Assembly: GCA_951394045.1 (NCBI GenBank)
Contig: OX595985.1
Coordinates: forward strand, 1,054,001 to 1,118,000
DNA length: 64,000 nt
Reading direction: 5' to 3'
From: Nitzschia sp. DOCU1
Taxonomy: Eukaryota > Bacillariophyta > Bacillariophyceae > Bacillariales > Bacillariaceae
A program made the translations under genes and the position numbers. Of the stretch, positions 1-10,833 are shown one piece after another (position 1 is the first letter of the stretch; every line of letters begins with the position of its first letter). Below the pieces are notes generated by a model, which had not been told where the DNA came from, searched no databases, and saw nothing but the letters and a program-made list of their open reading frames with translations.

Positions 1-1
1 G

Positions 2-355
2 CTATGGAACTACCCCACCTGTGCCTCTTGCGGAACAAAATGCGTGTTTGAAATGCAGTTGCTCCCATCGTTGCTGCACATTCTACAAGTAGACCAATTT
101 GCCATGTCAGGAACGACTTCGGAAGGCGAGGGTGTCAAGATCAACGACTTGCTTTCGAACGGAGTGAACTGGGGCTCGGTGGCAGTCTTTACCTGCCCAA
201 ACCCAGCTTGCGACTCGGCTAGTGGAGCTTTGGTGATCCAGGAAAGCGTCGATGAAAAACCTGGAGTGGATCCTGGTGATCGAGACTTTACGCCCACCAT
301 GGCGGTCGTGGAGGACATGGAAGACGACGCAGACTTCGAGCCCTATCAAAATTGA
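2..355 (+). CDS. PDCD2-like protein, C-terminal fragment (cut by window edge)
   Basis: The reading frame is open from base 2 to the TGA at 353-355, so only the last 117 residues are present. The fragment starts in a Cys pair (TCASCGTKC) followed by FEMQLLPSLL, then NWGSVAVFTCPNPAC. This is the usual order of the PDCD2 C-terminal domain: a C-x2-C knuckle, an FE-Q-LPSLL block and a tryptophan-led strand before a final C-x4-C. PDCD2 proteins act as chaperones for ribosomal protein S5/uS5 or in the cell cycle; here that role is inferred from the family. The upstream exons lie outside the window. The 3' end and 3' flank are repeated in degenerate form just downstream. Confidence 0.8.
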   Translation, partial: LWNYPTCASCGTKCVFEMQLLPSLLHILQVDQFAMSGTTSEGEGVKINDLLSNGVNWGSVAVFTCPNPACDSASGALVIQESVDEKPGVDPGDRDFTPTMAVVEDMEDDADFEPYQN

Positions 356-465
356 TTAGTGAAACAAGTGATGAATGCCAAAGAAAGAGTTTCTATCATT
401 CTAGTAGAGTATGTTACGGTGCAACTACAGTTTCATGTTCTTTGTTGTGCCATGTCGATTCAAGA

Positions 466-706
466 CGACGTTGACAAAGGCCCAAAGTGTAACCGGGTGA
501 TCGGGACGTTACGCCCAGAATGGCCGTGACGGAGGACATGGAAACAGACGCGGTAGATTTATAACCTAATCAAACCGATAAACAACTATTATTGGAACGG
601 CTGATTACTGTACTCCTGGAAGTGTGGCACGCCAAAGAATGAGCTTCTAAAATCTAGAGTATGTTATTACGATACTACTGTCACATCGTTTTGTTGTAGC
701 ATGCAA
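466..706 (+). pseudogene. Degenerate tandem copy of the PDCD2-like gene tail and 3' flank
   Basis: Bases 466-706 realign with about 247-450. Shared blocks include TTACGCCC, GGAGGACATGGAA, GCCAAAGAA, AGAGTATGTTA and TTTTGTTGT, in the same order and orientation. The first copy encodes the last residues and stop codon of the PDCD2-like protein. The second carries substitutions and small indels that break the frame, so it is a partial gene tail plus 3' untranslated sequence and not a gene. It fills the gap between the PDCD2-like stop and the stop of the convergent gene at 736. Confidence 0.65.
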
Positions 707-735
707 GTCAGTGTGGCTTAACCTTGTAGTATGAC

Positions 736-3309
736 TTACAGTTGCAATGCACAGCGACGTGCCCCTGCATTGTTGAGACGGCGGGCTTTTCGTGCCGGCG
801 CCATGTCATCATTTTCGCTCCCCTTGGGGGTCCAACCAGGGGACAGACGAGGGGGTGTACTGCGAGTTCTCTTTCGCGATGGACTAAAACGATGGGGCCG
901 ACGGGGCGACACCTGTGATCCACTGGACAGCACCAGTGGAGATCGAAGTTCGGGGCAGTTTCCACTCGAGAAATGGGCGGTATCAATAGGCTTGACAACA
1001 GCCAACTTGCCACCCATTGGCTTGATGGCTGACCTAGCTCGTATTGGTTGCTTTCGAATGGTACGACGAGGAGGATCGGCAGTTCCAGCATCATGGAGAA
1101 CGTCTTTTGAATTCAGGTCCGGCTTACCACTCGAGGTAGGCACTCCGTCCATAATGTCCCACTCCTCTTTGTCCGCATCGACCGTCTTCTTCAATGCCTT
1201 CGAGCGCACAGGAATGCAATACATCGAACTCAAGTCTAATTCCTGCCCCAACTTTTCATCAACAAGGCGCCATCGAGGCCGTCCATTGGAACGCTTACGG
1301 TCAGGACCAAACACTCCATCTTGGTACATGGGAGCGAGATGACACCACTTCAAATCGGGAATATAGGTCAACACAAACCTGTCAAGAATTGGGATAAGAA
1401 AGTGAGAAAACTTGGCAGGCATCACACGGATCCAATAAAATGGCACTTCGGCAACTTACCAATAGGAATATTCACGCCCTTCACATGGAGCATCTTGTCG
1501 TAGCTTGACAACTTTGTTGAAGAGACTGGCTTCTTTCTCAACCATAACAATGGGCTTTCGAGACTCGCACTGGGATTCCCACTGTTGATATTCCGCTTCA
1601 TATAGCTCCATGGCACGACTATGGTGCTTGCGTGCCTCGATGGCCACGGCACCATAGCGTTCTTTCTTGGTGTCAGAAAGTTTGTTCCATCGAGCGTCTA
1701 GTTCGGCTTCACTGGCTGCAGATCGGTCGTTGAGATCGGGGTACACTTGACGGATATGGTTCTTAAAAATGTCAATTGCAATCGGTGGCTCGGGGGGTGG
1801 CTGGGGAGCATCCGGATGTCGAACGATAGTTTTTTGTGGCTGCGGCGCCGGCAAGAGCAGTGGCGCTGGAGAATATGGTTTGATGGGAACGGCAAGTGAT
1901 TTTCGGACATGGCGTGGGTTCCTGGCCGTCTTGCGATCGAGCTTATAGACCATCATGTAGCTCGGTTCGCCCCCATCCACACTTGAATCATCTGGAAAAC
2001 TCCAGTGGCAATATGGATCGCACAAGTCATCTGTTTGATCCAAATTGGATACTTTGATCCTAGTTCCAGCCTTGAGTCTAGAGGTTGCCATGAGTTCCGG
2101 CAATCGATTCCGATTTGCCTCGACAAGTTTCTTGCAAGGCAGAGCCATCTTCTTGGCTATCTTAAGGCATGTATCGTTCTCCTTGGCGACAAAAAACTTG
2201 GTAGGTGAAGTATTCTTCGACTCGATAGGAGATTCAGTAACCGGAATATGCAGAATAGTTCCTTTCATGAGTCTTGCGCTCGGAATGATATCGGGGTATA
2301 TATCCTTGTTCAGGAAAATAATGTCCCAGACATCCACCTTTTTAACACGTGCTATCTGAATAGGAGTTTCTCCTGGGCGCACGACCTCATAGGTCGTCAG
2401 CGGACTCGAGATGATATCGGAAGGCATAGCTAGAACCTCTGGTTTATCCGGGGACGTCGGCGGCAGCGGCTCGGCGCATACGGCAGTACTTTCCGCACTG
2501 GAGGTGCTAAAAGTAGGGCTCACAGAACGCTCTGACTGCGCCTCTCCATCGCCTTGCTTGGCGGGCTGCTGAAGAGTAACAGCGCCCACTCGTACAAAGC
2601 CTATCGACTCGTAAAACGGAATTGAGTTATCCGTTGCTTGCAAAGCAATGTAATCATAATTCGCACTGCCACTTGCTTTCTGAAACTCGAGTTGCTCAAT
2701 CACGAGTTCCACCAGCTTACGCCCACACCCCAGGGCTCCCAGTAGAGTAATTTCCGCAATGTGCGGCCAAACAATGCCTTCATTGTAAGGGTCCCCGAGG
2801 CGCACAGTCTGCTGGAGCTCTCGGGCAAGACTCCCGTCACGATCCACACTGCGTTGCTTCTTTGGCCGATGTCGGACATCGTCTTCGTCTTCTGAATCAG
2901 AATCATCGTAGTAAAACGCCAGTTCATGCAACGAGTCCCATCGGAAAGATTTCTGCCAGTTCGTAAAGGTCGTCACCGAGATGAATCCCTGCAACATTCC
3001 TTCTTCGGATCGAACAATATAGCCAAAGCACGGATCGTCCACGTCCAATCTGTCCGCGATGTACTCGAGACTGAGCGGTTTCGAGGAGCAGCGGTTTGCA
3101 GAAGTTCGCTTCATGGCTTCTGTGCACAGTAGCACCATCTCTGCCATGGCTTCCTTGAACTGATCCCGGTCTCGGATCTCCTGCAGGACGCTTCCTTTCA
3201 AATCTTTTTCGCACTTGCGCACATCCTTCATCAAATAACTGGGCGGCCGGAGCGGCTCCTGAGGCCGCCTGTGTGCATTCCAGCCAGGAACAGGAAGATT
3301 ACTGTCCAT
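736..3309 (-). CDS. GNAT acetyltransferase-LysM-LysM-HMG-like fusion protein
   Basis: Two exons on the minus strand, 3309-1460 and 1378-736, separated by an 81-nt intron (gtaagt...ttgacag). The joined frame gives 830 aa. The start is the ATG at 3309; upstream in-frame codons are not ATG. Residues ~90-245 read as a GNAT fold, with a GALGCGRKLVELV acetyl-CoA loop and a final IPFYESIGFVRVGAV strand, interrupted by an acidic insert. Residues ~304-355 and 370-419 look like two LysM modules (YEVVRPGETPIQIA; FFVAKENDTCLKIAKK). Residues ~510-580 resemble an HMG box (RWNKLSDTKKERY). A WCHLAP-containing C-terminal region and a basic tail follow. The overall make-up suggests a nuclear acetyltransferase; the substrate is unknown. 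LysM in such a setting is odd. The gene converges on the PDCD2-like gene. Confidence 0.8.
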
Positions 3310-3971
3310 GGTCTCCACCAAAATCACAATGCTTTAACTCAATGCGAGGCAATGCCAGAGAGGTGATATGAAAGAACAAGAGCAACGATGATGGGTGTGG
3401 TTTGCAAACGCGTGTTGTATGGTTTCGACGAAACAACACGAGACTATCGCGTAATGCCCATTGCGTTCAAAAGCCTATGAAGCGACCGTAGAACAAGGTC
3501 TGGCGATCGGTGAAGAAAGTGTACCAGACCGTACGTAAGGGCCGCCGTAGAAATGCAGTTCCTACGAAGACGGCAGGCGCGAGCAGGGCAAGCTAGCATT
3601 GCACCAATCACAACATTCCAAGTGGTCGGAGCTCCCTCCACTATTTGGGTGCGCGCCATTTTTTTTTCGAAGTTGGAGAAGCTGACAAAACTCGCGATGG
3701 GGTCTGCCGGCATCAGGGCTACGACGACAGCTACTACAGTACGATGGAGGGCCACTTTGTCGTCTATCTACAGCCTACTGTTCGAAAGCCATCTTGAATC
3801 GGCATTGCCCACGCCCAGAAACAGACGACATTGAGATCATTGGCACTCGCTTTTGTCATTGCACGTACTAAAGCTCAGTTTCATGCCATGTCCGCTTTCT
3901 CCGTAGGGTTATGAGTTCGCTAATGGTGCGGCTTGGAACAATAGACGGGGGATTGATCGACTAAAGTAAAG
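3310..3971. other. Intergenic, no confident gene
   Basis: This 660-nt gap upstream of the GNAT fusion holds overlapping open frames on both strands (about 3444-3760 minus and 3553-3834 plus). Both encode arginine-rich or hydrophobic residues without a recognisable domain, and the minus frame lacks an ATG. The start region of the GNAT gene must have its promoter here. Confidence 0.4.
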
Positions 3972-4292
3972 TTATGACTCAGTCGATGGTGATTGTTGCA
4001 ACAAGACTCGGCGTTGGCTTTCATAGACTACCTCAAGCTGGTCTTTCACGAAGGGGTTGCGGGGATAGTACGACGCACTAGAGTCCTTACTATTGCTCCT
4101 TGGAGGAAGTGGAACATCGATAAGAAATCTTAATTCACCTCCCTCGATGCATCGTTGGCTTGGTAACGCAATCGTATGGGCATCCCGAGTGACGCCGATA
4201 GGTGGAATGGGCCTAATAGTAGTACAATTTGACTTAAGAAGCAGAACCAGACGCTTGCAGAAATTGATGCCACTTGTGGAAATGTGGTGCAT
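3972..4292 (-). CDS. Hypothetical 106-aa protein
   Basis: An ATG-initiated frame of 106 codons lies just downstream of the EngB gene on the same strand, with 47 nt between the EngB stop and this ATG. The composition looks protein-like (an RFLIDVPLPPRS segment, a polar C-terminus) but no domain, signal peptide or clear membrane segment is recognised. It could equally be an open stretch of the EngB 3' untranslated region. No function is proposed. Confidence 0.25.
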   Translation of the reverse strand: MHHISTSGINFCKRLVLLLKSNCTTIRPIPPIGVTRDAHTIALPSQRCIEGGELRFLIDVPLPPRSNSKDSSASYYPRNPFVKDQLEVVYESQRRVLLQQSPSTES

Positions 4293-4339
4293 AGTTTCCA
4301 AAAGCCTAGCTTGCTAGAGCATCAAACACAAACCCCAAA

Positions 4340-5727
4340 TCACCGGCTGTGTGGCACCAACGCGGCCAATTCTTGCTGCAGCTCAAGCACCCCGGCTTGA
4401 CCTTCCATTTGCGCACTTACCAACATAATTGGCAAGGCACTGGGTTGTCGTCGGAGACTATCGGATAATTGTTGACGCACCAATGCTACTCTCCGAGCCA
4501 GATCGGCCTGACTTACCAGATCACACTTGGTCAATACCAATTGAATTGGAGGGAGTTCCCTTTTCTGTGGTGAAGAGTGTCATGGGAAGGCGAGCAATGC
4601 ACACCTTGTCAGAAATGCTTTGCACTTAAAAAAGCAAACCCCGTCAAATCACACACCTTGGTCACCACCGCTCCTCTCTTCGAGTCGGCAGCAGAATCAT
4701 CCCCCTCCATCAATGATTGTTGCATCGATTCTAGAAACTCAACGTCAGTCTTTTTTAGTCCGTGTCGAGCGTCGATCAACAACAGAATACGTTTCAACGA
4801 TTTTCCTCGACCGATAATGTACGCTTTCATCAAGGACTGCCACTCTTTTGCTTTTTCTTCCGAGGCAAAGGCAAACCCATAACCAGGCAGGTCAACCAAT
4901 ACCATGGAAACTTTTGCGTCGTTAACCTTGGAAGAAAGCTGGTAAAAGGATATCTCGCGTGTTTCTCCTGGTTTCGCCGATGTAGCAGCCTTGAGACCCT
5001 TTGGTAATTTGGCTGTCCTATATGTCGGGCGACGTCTCCGATGACCTAGTCGAGAAGACGACGGTGCATCTTCCTGCTCGTCATCAGTTGCGTTGCGGGC
5101 AATCCCATGAAGCAAAGCATTCAACAAGGTTGATTTACCGACATTGGACCGTCCCGCAATAGCCTACACATAACAAGCCCAAACAATTAGTAATCGTCAG
5201 TAGTACATTGGTACTCAGGGATTCCTCGCGGGTCTTACCACTTCGGGTATCAATGGCAAAGGCGTCGGGAAGGCATCCTCGGAACGACCTACACTCGCAA
5301 TCAATTTGACAGGAAACCGCCGTATCGATTTGCCTGCTTCTGTCTTTTCATTTCGATTCGGAGCTGGAAATGGAGGCGGTGGCGCAGTCGACTGATGTGG
5401 ACGGCGTGCAGAGCGCAATTCCTCCTTTTCTTCTCGTTCCGTCAAAAACTTGGAATCTTCCTTGTTTCGACGGTATTTTCGTCGTTTAGTGCGTTGCGGC
5501 TTACCCACACCGACATGCTGAATATAGCTGAGTATGGATGGATGAACTGGAGTTTGCTTGAAGAGTGACCTTCCGCTTGAAATGTCGTTGGAGAGGTAGG
5601 AAGTGGAGGCAATGAGGCGCCTCGAGCAGATTGTTGGAAGCGTGGATGATGGCGCTCGCACTACTGGTAGAAAAGCTGGAAGGTTTGGTGACAGTCGTAA
5701 ACAAGATCGTATCGCAAGTCTTTTCAT
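4340..5727 (-). CDS. EngB/YihA-family GTPase, organelle-targeted
   Basis: Three exons: 5727-5239, 5163-4657 and 4564-4340, with introns of 75 and 92 nt (gtaaga...gtgtag; gtgtgt...ccacag), both phase 0; 406 aa. Residues 167-174 are the P-loop GRSNVGKS, followed by the G3 motif DLPGYG and the G4 motif TKCDL. These are typical of the TrmE-Era-EngB family, whose members help assemble the large subunit of bacterial-type ribosomes. The ~160-residue Arg/Ser-rich, acid-poor N-terminus (MKRLAIRSCLRLS) resembles a mitochondrial presequence, so the target is probably an organellar ribosome. An insert of about 45 residues, including an RRRR run, lies between G1 and G3. Diverges from the enoyl-CoA isomerase gene. 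Confidence 0.9.
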
Positions 5728-6076
5728 GGCAAAACAGGACCTTCAATAGCTTTCCGGCTTGTGAAGAGGTTGTAAGCTCGTTGACCTTCTTACTACAGGT
5801 ATGCTTTGGCTTCATGTTGTCAGCGTCGTTTTCCCATCATCGCGTTTTTCGGTGGCGATGGCGGATGGCGGCAATTTTTGCCGCCGTGGCGGGACGGAGG
5901 GCAGACGGACCCTTTGACAAAGATCGGGCGGGTCATCGAGGAAAAGATTTCACTTGTGTCATGTCGTCGTAATCTACATTCTCATCACAATCCACATCTC
6001 TGTCGTCGCAACGCGTTGGGCCAAACTAGGACAGAACAGAGCACAATCCGATCAAGTGTGTGAAAGATTCAGAAAT
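5728..6076. promoter_or_regulatory. Divergent intergenic region, EngB / enoyl-CoA isomerase
   Basis: This 349-nt gap separates two outward-facing start codons and must hold both promoters. No recognisable motif or extra gene was seen. Confidence 0.4.
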
Positions 6077-6955
6077 ATGACTGTGCGAGATGGTTCTTCA
6101 TCTCGCGGCACGTTGCGGTTGTGTCGACGTGGCCGCACGGATTCCATACTCGTGGTGGCCTTGAATCGTCCCCAAGTCAAAAATGCTGTGAATGATGACG
6201 TTTATGAAGATTTGATTGATGTTCTCCATCAAAGTGCGAAGGATGACTCCATTTCCGCCCTGGTCTTGACCGGAAGCGGATCTTATTTCTCGAGTGGCGC
6301 GGATCTCAAATCAAAGAATTTCTCGCCCGAACCAGCGGGCCGCAACATGTTGCATAAACCCACCGGTCGGTTTATGTTGAAGTTGATTGAGTATCCAAAA
6401 GTCTTAGCGGCGGCTGTTAATGGACCAGCGGTGGGAATCGGTGTAACTTTGTTACTCCATTGTGATCTTGTGTATTGTACTACATCCTCCTCGTTTTGGA
6501 CCCCCTTTTCTCGGATCGCACTGGTACCAGAACTCTGCAGTTCCGTCACGTTTCCAGCACGGATGGGCCTCTCAAAATCAAATGAATTCTTTCTCTTGGG
6601 AAAGAAGGTTGACGCTACGACTGCTGTAGATTGGAATATATGCTCCCGTATTGTAAAGGACGTGGATCTGTCGGGAGACCCCTTTCATCCTCAAAGTTTG
6701 GCCAGCAAAATGTGCGAGGAAATCGACGATCGATTGCTTTCCTTGCCTGCTGGGGCAAAAACTGCTCAGATATTTGTAGCCATGGTACGGGGACGTCAAA
6801 GACGGTACTTGCAATCGGTTTGTCAAGACGAGTGCGGGCAGATGGACGCGAGATTTGACTCGGGGGAAGTGGAACAAGCCGCTGCCCAACTTTCTCTCTC
6901 AGCTGCTAGCAGTGTCACGAAAGAGCGACCTACGAGCATGAGGAGCAAGCTTTGA
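6077..6955 (+). CDS. Peroxisomal delta3-delta2-enoyl-CoA isomerase (ECI2-like)
   Basis: Single exon, 292 aa from the ATG at 6077. The frame is open upstream to 5954, but that would add a hydrophobic leader out of keeping with a peroxisomal enzyme. Crotonase-fold marks: SSGADL (oxyanion hole), NGPAVGIGVTLLLHCDLVY, and VPELCSSVTFP, where the Glu matches the catalytic acid of ECI2-type isomerases. The enzyme moves the double bond of 3-enoyl-CoA to the 2-position so that unsaturated fatty acids can enter beta-oxidation. The last three residues are SKL, a canonical PTS1, which places it in the peroxisome. A true hydratase is less likely given the single-Glu pattern. Confidence 0.85.
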   Translation: MTVRDGSSSRGTLRLCRRGRTDSILVVALNRPQVKNAVNDDVYEDLIDVLHQSAKDDSISALVLTGSGSYFSSGADLKSKNFSPEPAGRNMLHKPTGRFMLKLIEYPKVLAAAVNGPAVGIGVTLLLHCDLVYCTTSSSFWTPFSRIALVPELCSSVTFPARMGLSKSNEFFLLGKKVDATTAVDWNICSRIVKDVDLSGDPFHPQSLASKMCEEIDDRLLSLPAGAKTAQIFVAMVRGRQRRYLQSVCQDECGQMDARFDSGEVEQAAAQLSLSAASSVTKERPTSMRSKL

Positions 6956-7268
6956 TGATTCAGTCGACGAGGAACATGTCGGGTGACATACTTCTTCGAG
7001 AGAAGCGCAAGCACGGGGCTATCCAGCGAGTCAAATATTAGAATGCCTCCTGCACGTCCAAGTGGCGTTGTCGGCCTTGGCGATTTCCGACGAAGGTGAT
7101 TACTAGCACCGGTACGGTACAAAGAAGCTGCTGATACTATTACGGGTAGCTGGACGCGAGTTGTTACCACAGCTTTTGAATAAGTTGTGTATGGATTCAA
7201 AGCAGGTGATCACTTTTTGTCCTAAACAAACCAAACAAAACATCGAATCTTTGTAGGACGACCACCAA
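6956..7268. other. Intergenic, nothing seen
   Basis: A 313-nt gap downstream of the isomerase. Minus-strand open frames here overlap the isomerase C-terminus, lack an ATG and resemble no family. Confidence 0.4.
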
Positions 7269-7562
7269 CTATTTCGGTTGTGTCATTTCTTTCTCTTCCT
7301 GTGCCTTTAGCATTGCTCGCGTTGCTATCCACTCCAAATGTGCATCCCTAGTAGACGCAAGCGCCGTCTCTGAGAACTGGGCCTTGGTGGCTCGAATGAT
7401 GAGGGGGGCTAGATGAGTACGAAGTATTGTATGTAAATGCACAGCATAGGTATGCATGCGATGCCGACGCGACGCGACGGACGCGCGCAGGCGTGCTTTC
7501 ACCATTGCCTCCAAGCAAAAAACGACGAGCCGCCACTTTCGAACGCGAATGGTGCCGAGCAT
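7269..7562 (-). CDS. Hypothetical 97-aa basic helical protein
   Basis: An ATG-started frame of 97 residues, divergent from prefoldin 6 (139 nt between starts). It is basic and predicted by eye to be mostly helical, with a hydrophobic RLVVFCLEAM start and an ATRAMLKAQEEKEM end. Possible internal splice signals exist, but none restores a better frame. It could be a small mitochondrial protein or a chance open frame in the prefoldin promoter. No function is proposed. Confidence 0.3.
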   Translation of the reverse strand: MLGTIRVRKWRLVVFCLEAMVKARLRASVASRRHRMHTYAVHLHTILRTHLAPLIIRATKAQFSETALASTRDAHLEWIATRAMLKAQEEKEMTQPK

Positions 7563-7701
7563 GCAGTCGATGCACCTCAATCAATGGAGCTCATCTATCA
7601 ACCCCATACGCCATACGCCCAGACATTAAGAGTGAATCCTTTGTTGGCCGTTCATTCATCCAGCGAAGCGTTACAACCATTCTTTCTCTCGATCACATAA
7701 C

Positions 7702-8115
7702 ATGGCAGCATCCAATCCGGGCGGCGCAATGGCCGCGGAAATCGACGAAGAAGTGGCCAAGTTCCGCCAGGTGCAAGAAGATCTGAACAAAGTGCGGAAT
7801 GACCTGCAAATTGTTTTGGGGCAGCTGGCGGAGAATGAAATGGTCCAACAGGAGCTGAATCTTTTGGACGGCAACGCCAACATCTACAAAATGGTGGGGC
7901 CAGTGCTTATCAAGAATTCTCACGAGGACGCCAAGGATACAGTCAAAAAGCGCTTAGAGTTTATCACCTCGGAGAAGGACCGACTGGAAACAAGGGCGAA
8001 GGATTTGGAGCAGAAAGGCATGGGCATTTCACAAAAGGTTCAGCAGATGCAAATGGCGTTGCAGCAGGCGACAGTCGCTGCGGTTCAGCAAATTGCGCAG
8101 CAACATGCGAGTTAG
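7702..8115 (+). CDS. PFDN6: Prefoldin subunit 6 (beta-type)
   Basis: Single exon, 137 aa, the usual length for the family. It has the beta-prefoldin layout of two long coiled-coil helices flanking a short hairpin: residues ~15-60 and ~75-130 are heptad-rich, and the centre reads NIYKMVGPVLIK, the conserved turn of prefoldin 6. Prefoldin is a cytosolic hexamer that hands unfolded actin and tubulin to the CCT chaperonin. The C-terminus is Gln/Ala-rich. Ends 118 nt before the convergent NOC2 stop. Confidence 0.92.
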   Translation: MAASNPGGAMAAEIDEEVAKFRQVQEDLNKVRNDLQIVLGQLAENEMVQQELNLLDGNANIYKMVGPVLIKNSHEDAKDTVKKRLEFITSEKDRLETRAKDLEQKGMGISQKVQQMQMALQQATVAAVQQIAQQHAS

Positions 8116-8232
8116 TACGGTGACCATATGATTCTGCCTGGGGTTTCTGTTCAAAAGTGGTGCGTATAGGATCCATGGATTCGTTTGAGAAAAGTAAACT
8201 ATGTTACACTATAAACGCAACTTTGGCTTCGT

Positions 8233-10833
8233 CTACTCTTCATCGTCGGACCAGTGAATTCCCTCTTCGACTTCGTCCTCTTGGTCTAGTGCATCCTCGT
8301 TCAACTTCCCAACAGAGGCACTCTTTTGCTTCTTATTCTTCTTGTTGGCCCGCTTCTTCTTTTGGGGCGTGGCTTCTTCTTCATCACTATCTTCATCGGC
8401 GGCCTTTCGCTTCGACTCTGTTTGTTTCTGAATCGGTCGAGTGGCCGCTTCCAAGCGCTGCTCCTTCGCCAACGCCTGCTTGTACCGCTCTCCCATCGAC
8501 GGTGTGTTGACGGGCTTAAGCACTTCCAACTGCTTGACGTCCTTGGGGGCAATGTCGTTAAGTTTGGCGCGCTCTGTGATTGCTCGACTAGAGTAGCGAT
8601 CACACAAGTCAAGGCAGCCTTTGGCATAGGCTCTCCATCTCGCCGATCTTGTTTCCTTCGAAAACTAAAGGAGAAGTGAGAAATAATGTCGTTGGTGATG
8701 CAATGCCATGGCCCCGTCCCACTCTTTCGAGCTTACCTTGCGAAGTCTTTGACAAATCCGAACCGAAAACTCCGGGAAACCTGCCGAGTATTGATACAGA
8801 TCGACCTCGCGATTCAACAAGACGAAAACTTCCGAGACGCACATTTCCATCTCTTCCATCGTTCGAAGGGGATTGTCTGCGCGAAGACGCAGAGTCAAAG
8901 CCAGTGGCTGCACATTGCTTTTATTAACTTTCTTGGGCGGTTGCGATAATTCCTTCAAGTCAAATACATCGAGAAGAATCGACGTTGTGGGAAGAAAAAC
9001 TTCGGCCGCCGCTGCCAGCTGTTGCAACAACCTGACGCAGTGCAATCGCAAAGGCAAGTACCTCGCCGACGGCATGAGTCGAACTGTCCCCAAAATGACT
9101 TGCGACAGAGGGAACAGCAACGACTGTAGAAGCTGCTCTTCTCCACCTGCACCAGAGCCTGAGTTGGATTGGCAAGCTTCGGTCAATACGGCTACCCAAA
9201 GTTTCAAACAGTGCAAGTATTGCCAACAGTATACTGCACCCATAGCTTCAGTAGTTTTCTTCTGCATGGCCGCCCGCAGGTGCAGCGCCAGTTGGCGGAT
9301 GTACATAAAGGCGTGCTGATAGGACGAGTGATAGTCCAAGCTGTACAGTTCCACGACACAATTACCCATGAAGGTTAGTGTAGGCAAAGCCGAGGTAACC
9401 GACGACGCCGTTGCAAACTTGGCACGCTGGGCATAAGCCAGATACAGCTTCTTGAGACATTCCTCAATAAATGGGAACGGTTGTGTCATTGCCAGTTGAC
9501 GGACGCGAAGGAAGGCATGCAGACGAACCACTTGATAGTCTTCAGAGGAGTCAATCGGGGCGCTCCAAAGTACAGTCAACGTCTTCAGCATCGATTCAGC
9601 GAGGCGAGGGAATGGAGTCATGTATGGGACATAATCGCTCAGAGATTTAAGCACAAAGACAACCAAATCAGGCTCCTTTGCCTCTGACAGAATGTGGATG
9701 GTAGCTTTCAGAAAAGTGAAGAGAATAGGCTTCAGATCGTCCCACCGGGCTGACTTTTCCAAAAGCTTAGGGTTAATGGGCTCATTGGGATCGACGGTCA
9801 TCTCTTCGGTTTCATTGTCGTCTGTCTCGCCAGCGTCCTTTGAACCCTTCTTGATCTTGGGGTTTTCCTTGGACTTGGATCCTTTGCCTAGAAGATGATA
9901 GTGAAACTCTTCATGCAGTCGAGTCAAAGAAATAACCATAATACGATCATAGACATCGGGCGATTCAAACTGGTACAACTTCCCTCTGCCTTTTTCTTGC
10001 TCCTCTTCCGCGTCTGCTAAATGACACGCGGACTTGAAGGCATTTGTAAGCTTTCGAAGTGTTTTGACACCGTGCATCCGAAAGGTACCCTTTTCCATAG
10101 TCTGAAGAAGTTTCGTGGTGACCAGTGTCGCATTTTCTTTCGATGAAGGTTCCGATTCTTCAAGGTCATTGCTCTGCTTACGCTTGCTGTCCCTAGTATC
10201 GTCGCCCTCCTCTTCTTCGTCGTCATCGCTTTTGTTTCCATACTCAAGCAAAGATTCTTCATTCTCCTTCAGGAATTCATGAAACTCAGGATCCTTCTTT
10301 TTCAACTTCCCCATCTCAGCCTTCATTTTGCGCTCGGCTTCTTCGATGTCGTCTTCGCTATCGCTATCCGACTCGGAATCACTCGATTTCTTGGCTTGCT
10401 TCGCCCCGTTATCAGCCGCCTTTTTTTGCGGGGCCTCATCTTCGTCCGAGTCGTCACTATCGCTGTTGCCATCGCTATTCTCTTCACTACCCTCAGAATC
10501 GTCGTCTTTGCCTTCTTCGATTTCTTGTTCTTCCAAATCTTCATCGTCGTCGACTCCGTTTTCAAAGGTCTCGAAAAAACTGTCCATATCCAAATCTCCC
10601 AAGTTGGCCTTGGATACAAAGTCCGATTCTTCTCGCTTTTGATTTAATTCACGCGAGTAAGAGTTAGCATCGTCCTTTGCTTGGTTCCGGCCAGCATCCT
10701 CTCCATCCACTTTGGGGCGTTTGTTGCCTTTTCGTTTCAATTTGCCCTTGTTGGTGATGGTTCCTTTCTGGAGTCTGGCTTTGACACCACCACTCGAGTT
10801 GAATTTGCGTGTTCGTTTCGACTGCTTGGCCAT
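8233..10833 (-). CDS. NOC2: Nucleolar complex protein 2 (Noc2/Rrp-type ribosome export factor)
   Basis: Two exons, 10833-8737 and 8664-8233, with a 72-nt phase-0 intron (gtaagc...cttttag); 842 aa. The true ATG is MAKQSKR at 10833. The N-terminal third is very acidic with Asp/Glu/Ser runs and basic nuclear-targeting patches. The conserved Noc2 region follows: PEFHEFLKENEESLL, the HEEFHYHLLG block, then helical-repeat segments with YVPYMTPFPRL, YIRQLALHLR and QYLHCLKLW. The C-terminus is Lys/Glu-rich. Noc2 pairs with Noc1 or Noc3 to escort 60S precursors from nucleolus to nucleoplasm. The upstream neighbour is the divergent deacetylase gene. Confidence 0.93.

Noticed and set aside
1459..1459. 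Stop codon in the GNAT fusion gene taken as a true end
   Set aside because: A GT donor overlaps the stop, and an acceptor 81 nt on restores a frame with a continuous WFVLTYIPDLKWCHLAP region.
3444..3834. Overlapping frames on both strands (minus ~3444-3755, plus 3553-3834), basic and partly hydrophobic
   Set aside because: The minus frame lacks an ATG and is closed by a stop shortly upstream; the plus frame has an ATG but no domain. Neither can be preferred.
6823..7200. 125-codon minus-strand frame at the isomerase 3' end
   Set aside because: No ATG at the start and overlaps the well-supported isomerase C-terminus; treated as a shadow frame.
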